Part shown: piece by piece, positions 1 to 9,752 of the stretch | How the letters are laid out: every line of letters starts with the position of its first letter | How positions within the stretch are numbered: position 1 is the stretch's first letter | From: Opitutales bacterium | GTDB taxonomy: Bacteria > Verrucomicrobiota > Verrucomicrobiia > Opitutales > UBA953 | NCBI GenBank assembly: GCA_024697185.1 | Contig: JAILGB010000007.1 | Span: 39,038 to 103,037 of the forward strand | Direction: 5' to 3' | DNA length: 64,000 nt | Notes under the pieces: model-generated | Told to the model about the DNA's origin: nothing | What the model saw: only the letters and a program-made list of their open reading frames with translations | The model's database searches: none | Program-made: the position numbers and the translations under genes

Positions 1-1636
1 AGGACGCAATGTCCTCGTGGCCTTTATGCCGTGGAACGGCTACAACTTCGAAGACGCGATTTTGCTTAGCGAGCGCGTTTTGAAGGATGATGTTTTCACG
101 TCAATTCATATCGATCCCTACACGGTGGAAGCCCGCGAAACGAAACTCGGGCCGGAAGAAATAACGCGCGATATCCCGAATACCGGTGAAGACGCTCTGA
201 AAAATCTTGATCGCCGCGGTATCATCCGCGTCGGTGCAGAAGTTAAGGCTGGGGATATTTTGGTCGGCAAAATCACCCCAAAACCTCAACAGGAACAGCC
301 GCCGGAAGAGAAATTGCTCCGTGCAATTTTTGGACAAAAAACTGCGGAAGTCAAAGACACTTCACTGCGCGTTGAGCCAGGAGTGAGCGGTGTCGTCATG
401 GATGTTCTTGTGACTTATCACACGGAAAAAGAGAGCGAAAAATCGCCTTCAGACCAACGTCGCCGGATCAAGGAAACACAAGAAAATTTCCGCTCCCAGT
501 ATCAAAAAGACACCACAGACCTGACAGATAAGCTTTCGGATATTCTTTTGGGCGAAAAAATCCCGTTGAATGTCACGAATGTAAAAACAGGAGATGTGAT
601 TATCCCTGCCGGTCGCAAAATTACAAAAACTCTTTTGCGAAAACTGGCGTCCGTGGCTCGTGACATCGATATGCCGTCGTCGCCGGTGCGTGAAAAAATC
701 ATGCGTATCGTCGATGACTTTAAGCGCAAGTTGAGTGAACTCGAACGCGAACGCGATCGTAAAATCGATGAAATTGCGCACGGTAAAGCATCTGACGGCA
801 CGATTAAGAGCGTCAAGGTTTATCTCGCGGAGAAGCGCAAGATCCAAGTCGGCGATAAAATGGCAGGACGTCACGGCAACAAGGGCGTTGTGGCCCGTAT
901 TGTTCCCGTGGAAGACATGCCTTATCTGCCGGACGGCACTCCCGTTGACATTTGCTTGAACCCTCTCGGCGTTCCTTCACGTATGAATGTGGGACAGGTT
1001 CTTGAAACGCATATGGGATGGGCTTGCCAAAAGCTCGGTATCAAGGTTTCAACTCCGATCTTTGACGGTATTCCCGAAAAAACGGTTCGTGATTATTTGA
1101 AAAAGGCGGAATTGCCGGAGACCGGCAAGACCTTGCTTTTTGACGGAAAGACAGGTTCGCCGTTTGACCAGGATGTCGTTGTCGGCATCATGTATATGAT
1201 GAAATTGAACCACTTGGTCGAGGACAAAATTCACGCTCGTGCGACAGGTTCTTATGCACTTATTACCCAGCAGCCTCTCGGCGGTAAAGCCCAAAAGGGC
1301 GGTCAACGTCTCGGAGAAATGGAGGTCTGGGCAATGGAGGGCTACGGTGCCGCCTACACCCTGCAGGAATTTTTGACGGTCAAGTCTGACGACAAGGAGG
1401 GCCGTGACAAGATGTATGAAAATATTGTCAAGTCCGAGAAAACTCTTGCCGCAGGCATCCCGCAATCCTTTAACGTTTTGGTTAAGGAAATGCAATCTCT
1501 CGGTCTTGAAGTTCATTATACGGGCGAACGACCAGACGGTCCGAGCAATGCGCAAAAGTCTAAAGCGGAGCCTTCGGCATCCGTTGAGCCGATGCCGGCC
1601 GTCACTCAAGATCACAACGACAACACCACGAAATAA
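1..1636 (+). CDS. rpoB: DNA-directed RNA polymerase subunit beta, 3' part
   Basis: C-terminal part of the RNA polymerase beta subunit; the gene begins before the window, and the frame is open from base 2. The visible 545 residues open with the conserved segment around [12 protein letters not shown] and contain [12 protein letters not shown], the [13 protein letters not shown] region and the C-terminal [19 protein letters not shown] element that packs on beta'. After the usual family end (about [10 protein letters not shown]) there is a low-complexity tail of some 30 residues rich in S, P, A, N and T. rpoC starts 23 bp downstream, the standard rpoBC arrangement. No exact GGGAACG/CGTTCCC copy was found in this part, in contrast with most of the window. 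Confidence 0.99.
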   Translation, partial: GRNVLVAFMPWNGYNFEDAILLSERVLKDDVFTSIHIDPYTVEARETKLGPEEITRDIPNTGEDALKNLDRRGIIRVGAEVKAGDILVGKITPKPQQEQPPEEKLLRAIFGQKTAEVKDTSLRVEPGVSGVVMDVLVTYHTEKESEKSPSDQRRRIKETQENFRSQYQKDTTDLTDKLSDILLGEKIPLNVTNVKTGDVIIPAGRKITKTLLRKLASVARDIDMPSSPVREKIMRIVDDFKRKLSELERERDRKIDEIAHGKASDGTIKSVKVYLAEKRKIQVGDKMAGRHGNKGVVARIVPVEDMPYLPDGTPVDICLNPLGVPSRMNVGQVLETHMGWACQKLGIKVSTPIFDGIPEKTVRDYLKKAELPETGKTLLFDGKTGSPFDQDVVVGIMYMMKLNHLVEDKIHARATGSYALITQQPLGGKAQKGGQRLGEMEVWAMEGYGAAYTLQEFLTVKSDDKEGRDKMYENIVKSEKTLAAGIPQSFNVLVKEMQSLGLEVHYTGERPDGPSNAQKSKAEPSASVEPMPAVTQDHNDNTTK

Positions 1637-1659
1637 TCTCAATTTAGAAAGATAATTTT

Positions 1660-4600
1660 ATGACAAGTGAAGACTATGTGTCCGTAAATATCGCCTCTCC
1701 GGAGACCATTCGCAGTTGGTCCTACGGTGAGGTAAAAAATGCGGAAACGATTAATTATCGTTCCCAAAAACCGGAAGAGGGCGGTTTGTTTTGCCAAAAA
1801 ATCTTCGGCCCGGTTAAGGATTTCGAGTGCGCTTGCGGTCGTTATAAGCATTCCAAAAACCGAGGAACGATTTGCGAGAAATGCGGTGTCGAGGTTACCG
1901 TTTCCAGCGAGCGTCGTCGCCGTATGGGACACATCGAACTCGCGGTTCCCGTGGCACACATCTGGTTTTTGAAATCGCAACCGTCCTGCTTGAGCCTTTT
2001 GCTCGACATGACCCCCAATCAGCTCGAATCGGTCATTTATTATGAAAAATATCTTGTGACCGATGCAGGAACCAGCAATCTTGAAGAGCGTCAATTGCTC
2101 ACGAGCGATGAGTATGAACAGGCGGTTCAAGATTACGGATCCGATGGTTTTGTGGCGGAGCGCGGAGCGAAGGCCTTGCACGATATTTTGGAAAAACTGG
2201 ATCTTAATCAGGAGTTGAAACGGCTTCGTGACAAAATTGTTCAAACAAAGTCGTATCAAAACCGACAAAAATTAACGCGCCGTCTTCGTGTTATTCAAGG
2301 TTTTATCAAGTCCGGCAACCGCCCGGAATGGATGATTCTGACCGTTCTTCCCGTGATCCCGCCGGATTTGCGCCCGCTCGTCCCCTTGGACGGAGGCCGT
2401 TTCGCCGCGTCGGATTTGAACGAACTTTATCGCCGCGTTATCAACCGCAACAAGCGTTTGAAGGATTTGCTCGATAAAAAAACACCGTTGGTGATTATCG
2501 ACAACGAAAAACGAATGTTGCAGGAAGCTGTTGACGCTCTCTTTGACAACGGCCGTCACGGACGACCTGTCGCAGGTCCAAACGGACGTCCCTTGAAATC
2601 TCTTGCGGACGGACTTAAAGGAAAACAAGGGCGTTTCCGTCAAAACTTGCTCGGAAAGCGCGTTGATTATTCCGGACGTTCGGTGATCGCCGTCGGCCCG
2701 GATCTTAAGCTGAACCAGTGCGGTCTTCCCAAGGAGATGGCTCTCAAATTGTTCGAGCCGTTTATTATCCGCCGTCTGATGAAGCCGCCGTATAATGTCG
2801 CGACAATCAGAGCCGGTAAAAAAGCGATCGAGCGCCGTACTCCCGATGTTTGGGACGTGCTTGATGAAGTGACAAAGGGACACCCGGTGATGCTCAACCG
2901 CGCTCCGACACTGCACCGCGTTTCGATTCAGGCTTTTGAACCCAAATTGATCGAAGGTAAGGCGATGCGCTTGCATCCGCTTGCCTGTACCGCATTTAAC
3001 GCCGACTTTGACGGCGACCAGATGGCTGTGCACGTGCCGCTTTCGACAGAGGCGGAAATGGAATGCAAATTGTTGATGCTTTCGACAAACAACCTTTTCT
3101 CCCCGTCGTCCGGCAAACCGTTGATCACGCCTTCGCAAGACGTTATTTTGGGAGCCTATTATTTGACTTATCAGCCGACAAAAGCTCCGGAAGAACTCGG
3201 AGTCGCAGTCCCGCTGATGGGCACAAAGGAAGAAGTGCTCCTTGCAGAGGCGGACGGATCGCTTCACCTCCACAGCTGGATTGATTTTGTCAATCCCGAT
3301 TATAACAAAAAGACGCTTTGGGGTAATGAAAAAGCGAAGATTATCCGCACGACGGTCGGTCGCGTCATCTTCAACCAGATTTGGCCGGAAGGAATGGGTT
3401 TTGTCAATGTCCCGGTTAAAAAGGGTGAAATTGGAAAACTGATTGCCCACACATATGATTTGGTCGGCAAGCCCGGCGTTCCCGCTGTTGTTGACGCTCT
3501 GAAGAATATGGGCTATCGCATGGCGACACGCGCCGGCATTTCGATGTCCGTTAACGATATGATCCCGCCGCCCAATAAGGAAGAAGTCATCAAGCAGGCT
3601 TCCGTAGAGGCGAAAAAATGCGATGAGGATTTCCACAAGGGTGTGATTACCGATGCCGAACGCTATAACACGGTGGTCAACATCTGGACACGCGCGACAA
3701 AAGAAATCGCCGACAAGGCCTTTGATACGCTTAAAGAATCGGCCAAACCCGCCAAAACGGAACAAAAGCCGGAAGATCCGCGTAATGACGGCCGCTGGAT
3801 TTTGAACCCTGTTTGGGTTATGATGGATTCCGGTGCTCGTGGTAACAGAGACCAGGTGCGTCAGCTTTGCGGTGCCCGCGGCCTTATGGCAAAGCCGGAC
3901 GGCGCGATTATCGAACGCCCGATTTTGTCGTCTTTCCGCGACGGTCTTTCGATCGGTGAATATTTTATTTCCTCCCACGGTGCGCGTAAAGGTTTGTCCG
4001 ATACGGCGCTCAAGACGGCGGACGCGGGTTATATGACGCGTAAACTCTGCGACGTCGCTATGGATGTCATCGTCACTGTTGACGACGACGGCAATCGCGA
4101 CGGCATTTGGAAGGAAGCGATCGAGGAAGAAGGATTTGAAATCCCGCTTCACGAGCGTATTTACGGACGCTGCTCATCGGACGATGTCGTTAATCCCGCT
4201 ACAAAAGAAATCATCGTGAAGTCCGGTGAAATGATCACGAACGAGATGGCCAAAAAGATTGAAGAGGCCGGCATCAAACGTGTAAAAATTATGTCGCCGT
4301 TGACACACATGAACGTGAACGCGATTCCGGCATTGGCATACGGACTCGATCCTTCGACCAACAAATTGGTCAAACGGGGTGCCTCGGTCGGTATTATTGC
4401 CGCCCAATCCATCGGCGAGCCCGGTACGCAGTTGACGATGCGAACCTTCCACGTCGGCGGTGTCGCGAGCAAGACGGTTTCCATCCCGGAAATCCGTCCG
4501 GACATCAGCGGTGTCGTCCAATACAAAAATCTTCGTTTCGTCCCGATTGACGACAGCAAAGTCGTTGTTCTCAACAAGACCGGTTCTGTTCAGATCCTCG

Positions 4601-5892
4601 ACAAAGACGGCAAACCGATCGAAGAATATCCGCTTGCAATCGGCACGATTATAAACGTCCTTGACGGCGGCAAGATCGAAAAGGGCCAATTGCTCGCAAA
4701 ATGGGACCCGGATCTGATTCCGATTTTGTCCGCTCACGAAGGACGTGTCCGCTTTAAGGATATCACACCGGGCATTACCGTCCATGCCGAGCGCAACGAT
4801 ACGACCGGCGACCTTTCGATTGTGGTTATCGACCACCCGGAAGACGTCAATCCGGAAATCGAGATTCTTGACAAAAAAGGCAAGGTTCTTGAAGTTTATC
4901 CGATTCCGGTCGGCGCTCAATTGAAGGTTTTGGAAGATGCGGTGATCAAGGCGGGCGCTGTGATCGCGACGACTCCGCGTGCAGCGGCAAAGTCGCAGGA
5001 CATTACCGGCGGTTTGCCGCGAGTCGCAGAGCTTTTTGAAGCGCGCAATCCCAAGGACGCCGGCATTATGGCGCGGGTCTCGGGTCGTGTTTCGCTCAAG
5101 ACAAATCGTGGCAAAAAACAGGTGGTCATCACTCCGGAAGGCGACAAGCCGGTCACGCATGTCATCCCCAACACCAAACACATCACAGTCTCCGACGGCG
5201 ATTTTGTCGAAAAAGGAACACTCGTGACAGAAGGCGCGCCCAATCCGCGCGAAATCCTCGAAATCCTCGGTCGCGAAGGCGTTCAAGATTTCTTGGTGCG
5301 CGAGATTTTGAGCGTCTATCGTCGCCAAGGTGTGACGATCAACGACAAGCACATTGAAGTGATCGTCGCTCGTATGCTCCGAAAGGTGCGCATCACCGAT
5401 CCCGGTGACACGACCTTCCTCCAAGATGAAAAAGTCGATGTCTCCCGTCTTGTGGAGGTCAACAAGGAAACGGAGGAGCAGGGCGGTGACCCGGCAAAAT
5501 CCGAACCTATTCTCTTGGGCATCACAAAGGCGTCGCTCGAAACCGAGTCCTTTATCGCGGCGGCATCCTTCCAGGAAACTCCGCGCGTGCTCACGGAAGC
5601 GGCGACATTCGGCAAAAAAGACGTTCTCAAGGGCTTCAAGGAAAATGTCATTATGGGACACCGCATCCCCGCCGGAACAGGTCTCCCCGCTTATCAAAAT
5701 CTGACACTCGTCTATGGCGAAAAAGACAAAGGCGCACAAGAAATGGCCAGTGTCATGGATTCAGACCTGAGCGAGGAAGATCGTGAGTATATCAAAAATG
5801 AGGAAGATGTAGCTGTCGTCAATGATCGCGGCGAATTGCTGGATAATGATGAAGGCATTGGCATGTCTGTTGATGGCAATGATGAAGAATAA
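1660..5892 (+). CDS. rpoC: DNA-directed RNA polymerase subunit beta'
   Basis: Complete 1410-residue beta' subunit. The N-terminal zinc ribbon is intact (CACGRY...CEKC, about residues 66-90). The catalytic NADFDGDQ loop lies near residue 447, with Asp449/451/453 coordinating the active-site magnesium. [21 protein letters not shown] marks the bridge helix/trigger loop region. The second zinc-binding site looks lost: the segment that normally carries four cysteines reads [18 protein letters not shown] and later [17 protein letters not shown], with no cysteines. The acidic C-terminal tail is lineage-specific. Only one exact copy of the dispersed motif was found (3478-3484, encoding GVPA). An intrinsic terminator follows. 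Confidence 0.99.
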   Translation: MTSEDYVSVNIASPETIRSWSYGEVKNAETINYRSQKPEEGGLFCQKIFGPVKDFECACGRYKHSKNRGTICEKCGVEVTVSSERRRRMGHIELAVPVAHIWFLKSQPSCLSLLLDMTPNQLESVIYYEKYLVTDAGTSNLEERQLLTSDEYEQAVQDYGSDGFVAERGAKALHDILEKLDLNQELKRLRDKIVQTKSYQNRQKLTRRLRVIQGFIKSGNRPEWMILTVLPVIPPDLRPLVPLDGGRFAASDLNELYRRVINRNKRLKDLLDKKTPLVIIDNEKRMLQEAVDALFDNGRHGRPVAGPNGRPLKSLADGLKGKQGRFRQNLLGKRVDYSGRSVIAVGPDLKLNQCGLPKEMALKLFEPFIIRRLMKPPYNVATIRAGKKAIERRTPDVWDVLDEVTKGHPVMLNRAPTLHRVSIQAFEPKLIEGKAMRLHPLACTAFNADFDGDQMAVHVPLSTEAEMECKLLMLSTNNLFSPSSGKPLITPSQDVILGAYYLTYQPTKAPEELGVAVPLMGTKEEVLLAEADGSLHLHSWIDFVNPDYNKKTLWGNEKAKIIRTTVGRVIFNQIWPEGMGFVNVPVKKGEIGKLIAHTYDLVGKPGVPAVVDALKNMGYRMATRAGISMSVNDMIPPPNKEEVIKQASVEAKKCDEDFHKGVITDAERYNTVVNIWTRATKEIADKAFDTLKESAKPAKTEQKPEDPRNDGRWILNPVWVMMDSGARGNRDQVRQLCGARGLMAKPDGAIIERPILSSFRDGLSIGEYFISSHGARKGLSDTALKTADAGYMTRKLCDVAMDVIVTVDDDGNRDGIWKEAIEEEGFEIPLHERIYGRCSSDDVVNPATKEIIVKSGEMITNEMAKKIEEAGIKRVKIMSPLTHMNVNAIPALAYGLDPSTNKLVKRGASVGIIAAQSIGEPGTQLTMRTFHVGGVASKTVSIPEIRPDISGVVQYKNLRFVPIDDSKVVVLNKTGSVQILDKDGKPIEEYPLAIGTIINVLDGGKIEKGQLLAKWDPDLIPILSAHEGRVRFKDITPGITVHAERNDTTGDLSIVVIDHPEDVNPEIEILDKKGKVLEVYPIPVGAQLKVLEDAVIKAGAVIATTPRAAAKSQDITGGLPRVAELFEARNPKDAGIMARVSGRVSLKTNRGKKQVVITPEGDKPVTHVIPNTKHITVSDGDFVEKGTLVTEGAPNPREILEILGREGVQDFLVREILSVYRRQGVTINDKHIEVIVARMLRKVRITDPGDTTFLQDEKVDVSRLVEVNKETEEQGGDPAKSEPILLGITKASLETESFIAAASFQETPRVLTEAATFGKKDVLKGFKENVIMGHRIPAGTGLPAYQNLTLVYGEKDKGAQEMASVMDSDLSEEDREYIKNEEDVAVVNDRGELLDNDEGIGMSVDGNDEE

Positions 5893-5912
5893 TTGAATTC
5901 TTCTTTAAAAAT

Positions 5913-5946
5913 AAAAGGCTTCGCGGGAACGCGAGGCCTTTTTTAT
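5913..5946 (+). terminator. Intrinsic terminator of rpoBC built on the dispersed motif
   Basis: A 13-bp stem (one G-U wobble) closes on a GGAA tetraloop, 5913-5925 paired with 5930-5942, followed by a T-rich run. The loop and inner stem are the dispersed motif itself: GCG-GGAA-CGC folds as a GNRA-type hairpin. It lies 20 bp after the rpoC stop codon. Confidence 0.85.
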
Positions 5947-6122
5947 TTTTTGACGATGCTGTTTTTCCAATTGAAAAAAAATCTGTCCGTCCCATGAAAA
6001 AAATACGGGAGCACGATTTGCGGGAACGTTCTTTTATCTTGCTCGTTTTTTCAAAATGCGCGATAATAAAAGGACTAAATTTAAGGTTTTTCTTTAATTT
6101 TTTACGTTGATTTTTTGTATTT

Positions 6123-7601
6123 ATGGAACCAGTAAAATTCAATAGCACCGTCCTTCGTGACGCACACCAATCTCTTGCGGCAACGCGTATGAGCACAGCC
6201 CAAATGCTGCCGATTCTCGAAAAACTTGACGCGGTCGGCTACAACCGTCTCGAAACTTGGGGCGGCGCTTCGATTGACGCAGGTCTTCGCTTTTTAAAGG
6301 AGTTCCCGTTTGACCGTCTGGACGCTTTGCGCGCCAAGACAAAAACAAAGCATATGATGCTGATGCGCGGACAAAATATTGTCGCGTACAATCAGTCTCC
6401 GGACGATGTCGTCTCCACCTTCTCCAAGCTTTGCGTCAAGCACGGTATGAATACGATCCGTATTTTTGACGCGCTCAATGATCCGCGCAACATGAAGACG
6501 GCGATTGAGGCGACCAAGGCTGCCGGCGGCGAGGCGCAAGGCACGATCTGCTACACCAACAGCCCGGTTCATACGGTCGAAAAATTCATCCAGCTGGGCT
6601 GCACGCTTGCCGACATGGGCGTGGACAGCATCTGCCTCAAGGATATGGCGGGACTCGTCGCTCCCAAGGCTGCCTATGACATCATCAAGGGACTCAAGGA
6701 CAATGTCAAAGTCCCCATCTATTTTCACACTCACGAGACGACCGGTCTCGGCGCGTCGTCGTATCTCGCGGCGATCGAAGCGGGTGTCGATGCGATTGAT
6801 GTCGCGATCAAGCCTTTCTCCGACGGCACGGCGCACCCGGACCACACGCGTATGCTCGCTCTCCTCAAAGGCAATCCGCGCTGCCCGCAATATGATCAAA
6901 AATTGATCAATGAGATTTCCGCTTACCTGAAAGGCGTTTACGAAGAGCTCTCGGCGTTCGAAAGCCACAAAAACGAAATCGTCAACATTGACGCACTTCG
7001 TTATGAGGTCCCCGGCGGCATGCTCTCAAATTTCCGCAACCAGCTCAAGGAACTCAAGATGGAAGACAAGTTCGAAGAGGTTTGCGCGGAGATTCCGTAT
7101 ATTCGCGAAAAGCTCGGCTGGATTCCGCTCGTGACGCCGACTTCCCAGATCGTCGGCACGCAGGCGGCGATGAACGTCAAGTTCGGTCGTTGGAAACAGT
7201 TTATCCCGGGTGCAATGGACATCGCGCTCGGCTATTTCGGACAGACGCCGGCTCCGGTCGATCCCGAAATCCAGGCTTTGGCGGCAAAGAATTCCAAAAA
7301 GGATCCGATCACTTGCCGTCCCGCCGATCTGCTCAAGCCGCGCATGGCGGAGCTCAAAAAAGAGCTCAAGGAAAATGCGATGCCCGACAACGACGAGAAC
7401 GCGGTGATTTACGCGATGTTCCCGCAGCAGCTCAAGGAATTTTATTTCCCGCCCAAGGCTGCAAAGCCGGCTCCCGCACCTGTCGCCGCTCCGGCTCCCG
7501 CGCCGATTTCTGTCGCGGCCAACGTTTCGGGCTCGGTTGTCAATCTCAAGATGACCGTCAACGGTGTCGCCCATACGGTCAAGGTTGAGGAAATCGCCTA
7601 A
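6123..7601 (+). CDS. Carboxyltransferase subunit (pyruvate carboxylase B / oxaloacetate decarboxylase alpha type), lacking the biotinyl lysine
   Basis: 492-residue PYC/OADA-type carboxyltransferase, which moves carboxyl between biotin and pyruvate/oxaloacetate. The N-terminal TIM barrel has RDAHQSLAATRM, the LKDMAG lysine (normally carbamylated) and the metal-binding HTHETTGLG. The conserved carboxylase domain follows (about 300-440), then an Ala/Pro linker (about 448-468). The protein stops after about 20 residues resembling the first strands of a biotinyl domain (NLKMTVNGVAHTVKVEEI); no AMKM biotinylation site is present. A separate biotin carrier protein is therefore likely. No neighbouring gene encodes a carrier, a biotin carboxylase or decarboxylase membrane subunits, so I cannot separate the two enzyme types. 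No copies of the dispersed motif; no Shine-Dalgarno sequence is obvious. Confidence 0.9.
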   Translation: MEPVKFNSTVLRDAHQSLAATRMSTAQMLPILEKLDAVGYNRLETWGGASIDAGLRFLKEFPFDRLDALRAKTKTKHMMLMRGQNIVAYNQSPDDVVSTFSKLCVKHGMNTIRIFDALNDPRNMKTAIEATKAAGGEAQGTICYTNSPVHTVEKFIQLGCTLADMGVDSICLKDMAGLVAPKAAYDIIKGLKDNVKVPIYFHTHETTGLGASSYLAAIEAGVDAIDVAIKPFSDGTAHPDHTRMLALLKGNPRCPQYDQKLINEISAYLKGVYEELSAFESHKNEIVNIDALRYEVPGGMLSNFRNQLKELKMEDKFEEVCAEIPYIREKLGWIPLVTPTSQIVGTQAAMNVKFGRWKQFIPGAMDIALGYFGQTPAPVDPEIQALAAKNSKKDPITCRPADLLKPRMAELKKELKENAMPDNDENAVIYAMFPQQLKEFYFPPKAAKPAPAPVAAPAPAPISVAANVSGSVVNLKMTVNGVAHTVKVEEIA

Positions 7602-7621
7602 GGAAGTTTTTCCAAGAACGA

Positions 7622-7659
7622 AAAAATCCGTTCCCGTCAATTTGCGGGAACGGATTTTT
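7622..7659 (+). terminator. Intrinsic terminator made from an inverted pair of the dispersed motif
   Basis: Perfect 15-bp stem, 7622-7636 with 7645-7659, and an 8-nt loop. Both arms contain the motif (CGTTCCCG left, CGGGAACG right), flanked by A and T runs, so it could act in both directions. It lies 20 bp after the carboxyltransferase stop. Confidence 0.88.
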
Positions 7660-7821
7660 GTGTAATGATTTTGCTTGGTTAAATTGTGAAATTCTTATTT
7701 TTTGCGGGAACGTCTTTTTGATTTTTTCGGATTTTTGATAAAAAGATTTGAAAACGCCCGCGTTCCCGAATAAAATTTTAGGAGTTGTCAAAAACAATTT
7801 AACCCTCAATATAAATCAATT

Positions 7822-9633
7822 ATGTCAGTATCTACTTATAACAAGTTTCTTCTATTTGTAGCAGGACTTGGTGGATTGCTTTACGGTATCGATGTCGGTG
7901 TTATCGCCGGCGCGCTGCCTTATCTTCAGGCGACGACAAACTACACGCCAGCCCAGCTTTCCACGGTTGTCGCGGCAGTTTTGCTCGGTTCGGTGCTTTC
8001 CTCGCTTTTTGCGGGAACGCTTTCCGATCTTTTCGGGCGCAAGACCGTTATGCTTCTTGCCGGTATCTGCTTCGTGCTTTCCGTCCCCGTGATCTGTCTT
8101 CCGACGGAGTCGTTCTCGATGCTCGTTGTCGGACGTGTTCTCCAGGGTGCCGCCGCCGGTCTTATCGGTGTTGTCGTGCCGCTTTATCTTGCAGAATGTC
8201 TTACGCCTGACAAGCGCGGCTTCGGCACGGGTATGTTCCAGTTCATGCTTACGATCGGCCTCGTTTTCGCGGCTCTCGCAGGTCTTGTCTGCGCCAGTTA
8301 TGTCGGCGATGTGACATCTGCAGAATACGCGACGATTGCAGAAAAAGCCTCGGCGATTTTTGCCGCCAAAAACATTGCATGGCGTCTCATTTTCTGGATT
8401 TGCGCGATCCCCGGTGTGATTTTCACTATCGGTGCGCTGTTCATCTCCGAGTCTGCCCGCTGGCTTCTCAAACAGGGCAAGGCTGATCGCGCTCTCAAGG
8501 CGCTCGAGCGTTCCCGCGGATTGGAACAAGCCAAAATCGAACTTGCCGAAATGGGCGTGGAAGAACCGGCTGCCGACGCTCCCAAGGGAGAGGCCGACAA
8601 ACCGAAAGATTCTCTTTTCAAGAAAAAATACATCGTTCCCTTCCTCCTCGCGGTTGTTATTCTCGCCTGCAACCAGGCGACGGGCGTGAACTCTGTTCTC
8701 GCCTACATCGTTGACGTTCTCGCGCAAGCGGGTCTCGAAGGTTCGCTCGCCAACCAGGGCGACCTCGTCGTCAAGATTCTCAACATGGTCATGACGATTT
8801 TCGCCATGATTTTGGTTGACCGCAAGGGACGCAAATTCCTCCTCACGCTCGGCACCTCGGGTATCATCATCGGTCTTATCGGTGTTGCGACGCTTTTCTT
8901 CAACTCCGAGCGCAAGATGGTCAACTGCACAGACAAAGTTCCTGTGATCCCGGTATCGCTCGTGGAGACGAAGATGGACGACAAGCTCGGCATCCCGGTC
9001 GTGGACGAAGCCGGCAACGAGATCAAGGAAACTGTTGTCTATGACGCGAATATCGCGTTCCCGTCAAAGGATCTCGGCCACATCTCCGGCATCGAAGGCG
9101 TGAAGGACTATCAAGTCAAAATCGTTTATACGCAGGGCGAACAGCAGACGATCAAGACCATTATCGCCAAGGAGGACACAGCTCTTGACGATGTGATGCT
9201 CAAGATCAAGCAGGCCAAGGATGACGACGGTGCGGCTCTTCCGTTCGAGATCAATTCGATTGAAGTCGGTCCCTTGCCGAGCGAACTCAACGGCTGGCTC
9301 GTCGTCTTCTTCTTCGCGATCTTCATTGCGTCGTTTGCGGTCGGACCGGGCGTTTGCGTCTGGCTGGCACTTTCGGAGCTGATGCCGACGCGTATCCGTG
9401 CGACAGGTATGTCGATCGCGCTCTTGATCAACCAGGGCGTTTCGACGGTCATCGCGGGAACGTTCCTCCCTGTTGTCGGCAACTACGGTTATTCGACAAT
9501 CTTCTTCTTCTGCGCGGGCTGCACGGTCATCTACTGGATTACCGCCGTCTTCTTCCTGCCGGAGACCAAGGGCAAACGTCTCGAACAGATCGAAGCCTAC
9601 TTCGAAGGCGACAAGAACGCACTTAAAGACTAA
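7822..9633 (+). CDS. Sugar-porter family MFS transporter with a periplasmic insert
   Basis: 603-residue sugar/proton symporter of the major facilitator superfamily, in the inner membrane. Family marks: GLLYGIDVGVIAGALP in TM1, LSDLFGRKT in the 2-3 loop, VPLYLAE, SESARWLL after TM6, QATGVNS in TM7, DRKGRK in the 8-9 loop, and the C-terminal LPETKGKRLEQIE. Typical sugar porters are about 450-500 residues. The extra length is mainly a hydrophilic stretch at about 376-490 between TM9 and TM10, predicted to face the periplasm. The substrate cannot be told from sequence. Single-gene unit between two terminators; about five copies of the dispersed motif lie inside. Confidence 0.93.
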   Translation: MSVSTYNKFLLFVAGLGGLLYGIDVGVIAGALPYLQATTNYTPAQLSTVVAAVLLGSVLSSLFAGTLSDLFGRKTVMLLAGICFVLSVPVICLPTESFSMLVVGRVLQGAAAGLIGVVVPLYLAECLTPDKRGFGTGMFQFMLTIGLVFAALAGLVCASYVGDVTSAEYATIAEKASAIFAAKNIAWRLIFWICAIPGVIFTIGALFISESARWLLKQGKADRALKALERSRGLEQAKIELAEMGVEEPAADAPKGEADKPKDSLFKKKYIVPFLLAVVILACNQATGVNSVLAYIVDVLAQAGLEGSLANQGDLVVKILNMVMTIFAMILVDRKGRKFLLTLGTSGIIIGLIGVATLFFNSERKMVNCTDKVPVIPVSLVETKMDDKLGIPVVDEAGNEIKETVVYDANIAFPSKDLGHISGIEGVKDYQVKIVYTQGEQQTIKTIIAKEDTALDDVMLKIKQAKDDDGAALPFEINSIEVGPLPSELNGWLVVFFFAIFIASFAVGPGVCVWLALSELMPTRIRATGMSIALLINQGVSTVIAGTFLPVVGNYGYSTIFFFCAGCTVIYWITAVFFLPETKGKRLEQIEAYFEGDKNALKD

Positions 9634-9651
9634 GCGTTCTTCCCAAAAAAC

Positions 9652-9687
9652 AAATCGCGTTCCCACCAAAGGAGCGCGATTTTTTTA
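9652..9687 (+). terminator. Intrinsic terminator after the MFS gene
   Basis: AAATCGCG (9652-9659) pairs with CGCGATTT (9675-9682), followed by a run of T. The left arm runs into a degenerate motif copy (CGTTCCCA). Confidence 0.75.
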
Positions 9688-9714
9688 TTTCTGCGGGAAC
9701 AAAATTTTTAAGTT

Positions 9715-9744
9715 TTGAAAAGGCAAAATCGCTTTTGATAGAAT
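9715..9744 (+). promoter_or_regulatory. Candidate sigma70-type promoter, near-leaderless, for the sulfatase-fold gene
   Basis: TTGAAA (9715-9720), 18-bp spacer, TAGAAT (9739-9744). The ATG at 9753 is 9 nt past the -10 box, so the transcript would start about two bases before the start codon. Confidence 0.55.
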
Positions 9745-9752
9745 AATCTCAA

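Noticed and set aside
2272..4152. 626-codon minus-strand open frame inside rpoC
   Set aside because: Antisense to a highly conserved gene, rich in R, H and F as expected from a shadow, with no homology signal.
8601..9633. Sugar-porter gene as two genes split at the 115-residue insert
   Set aside because: The frame is continuous, TM10-12 and the LPETKGKRLEQIE end follow normally, and no start site or ribosome-binding site is visible after the insert.
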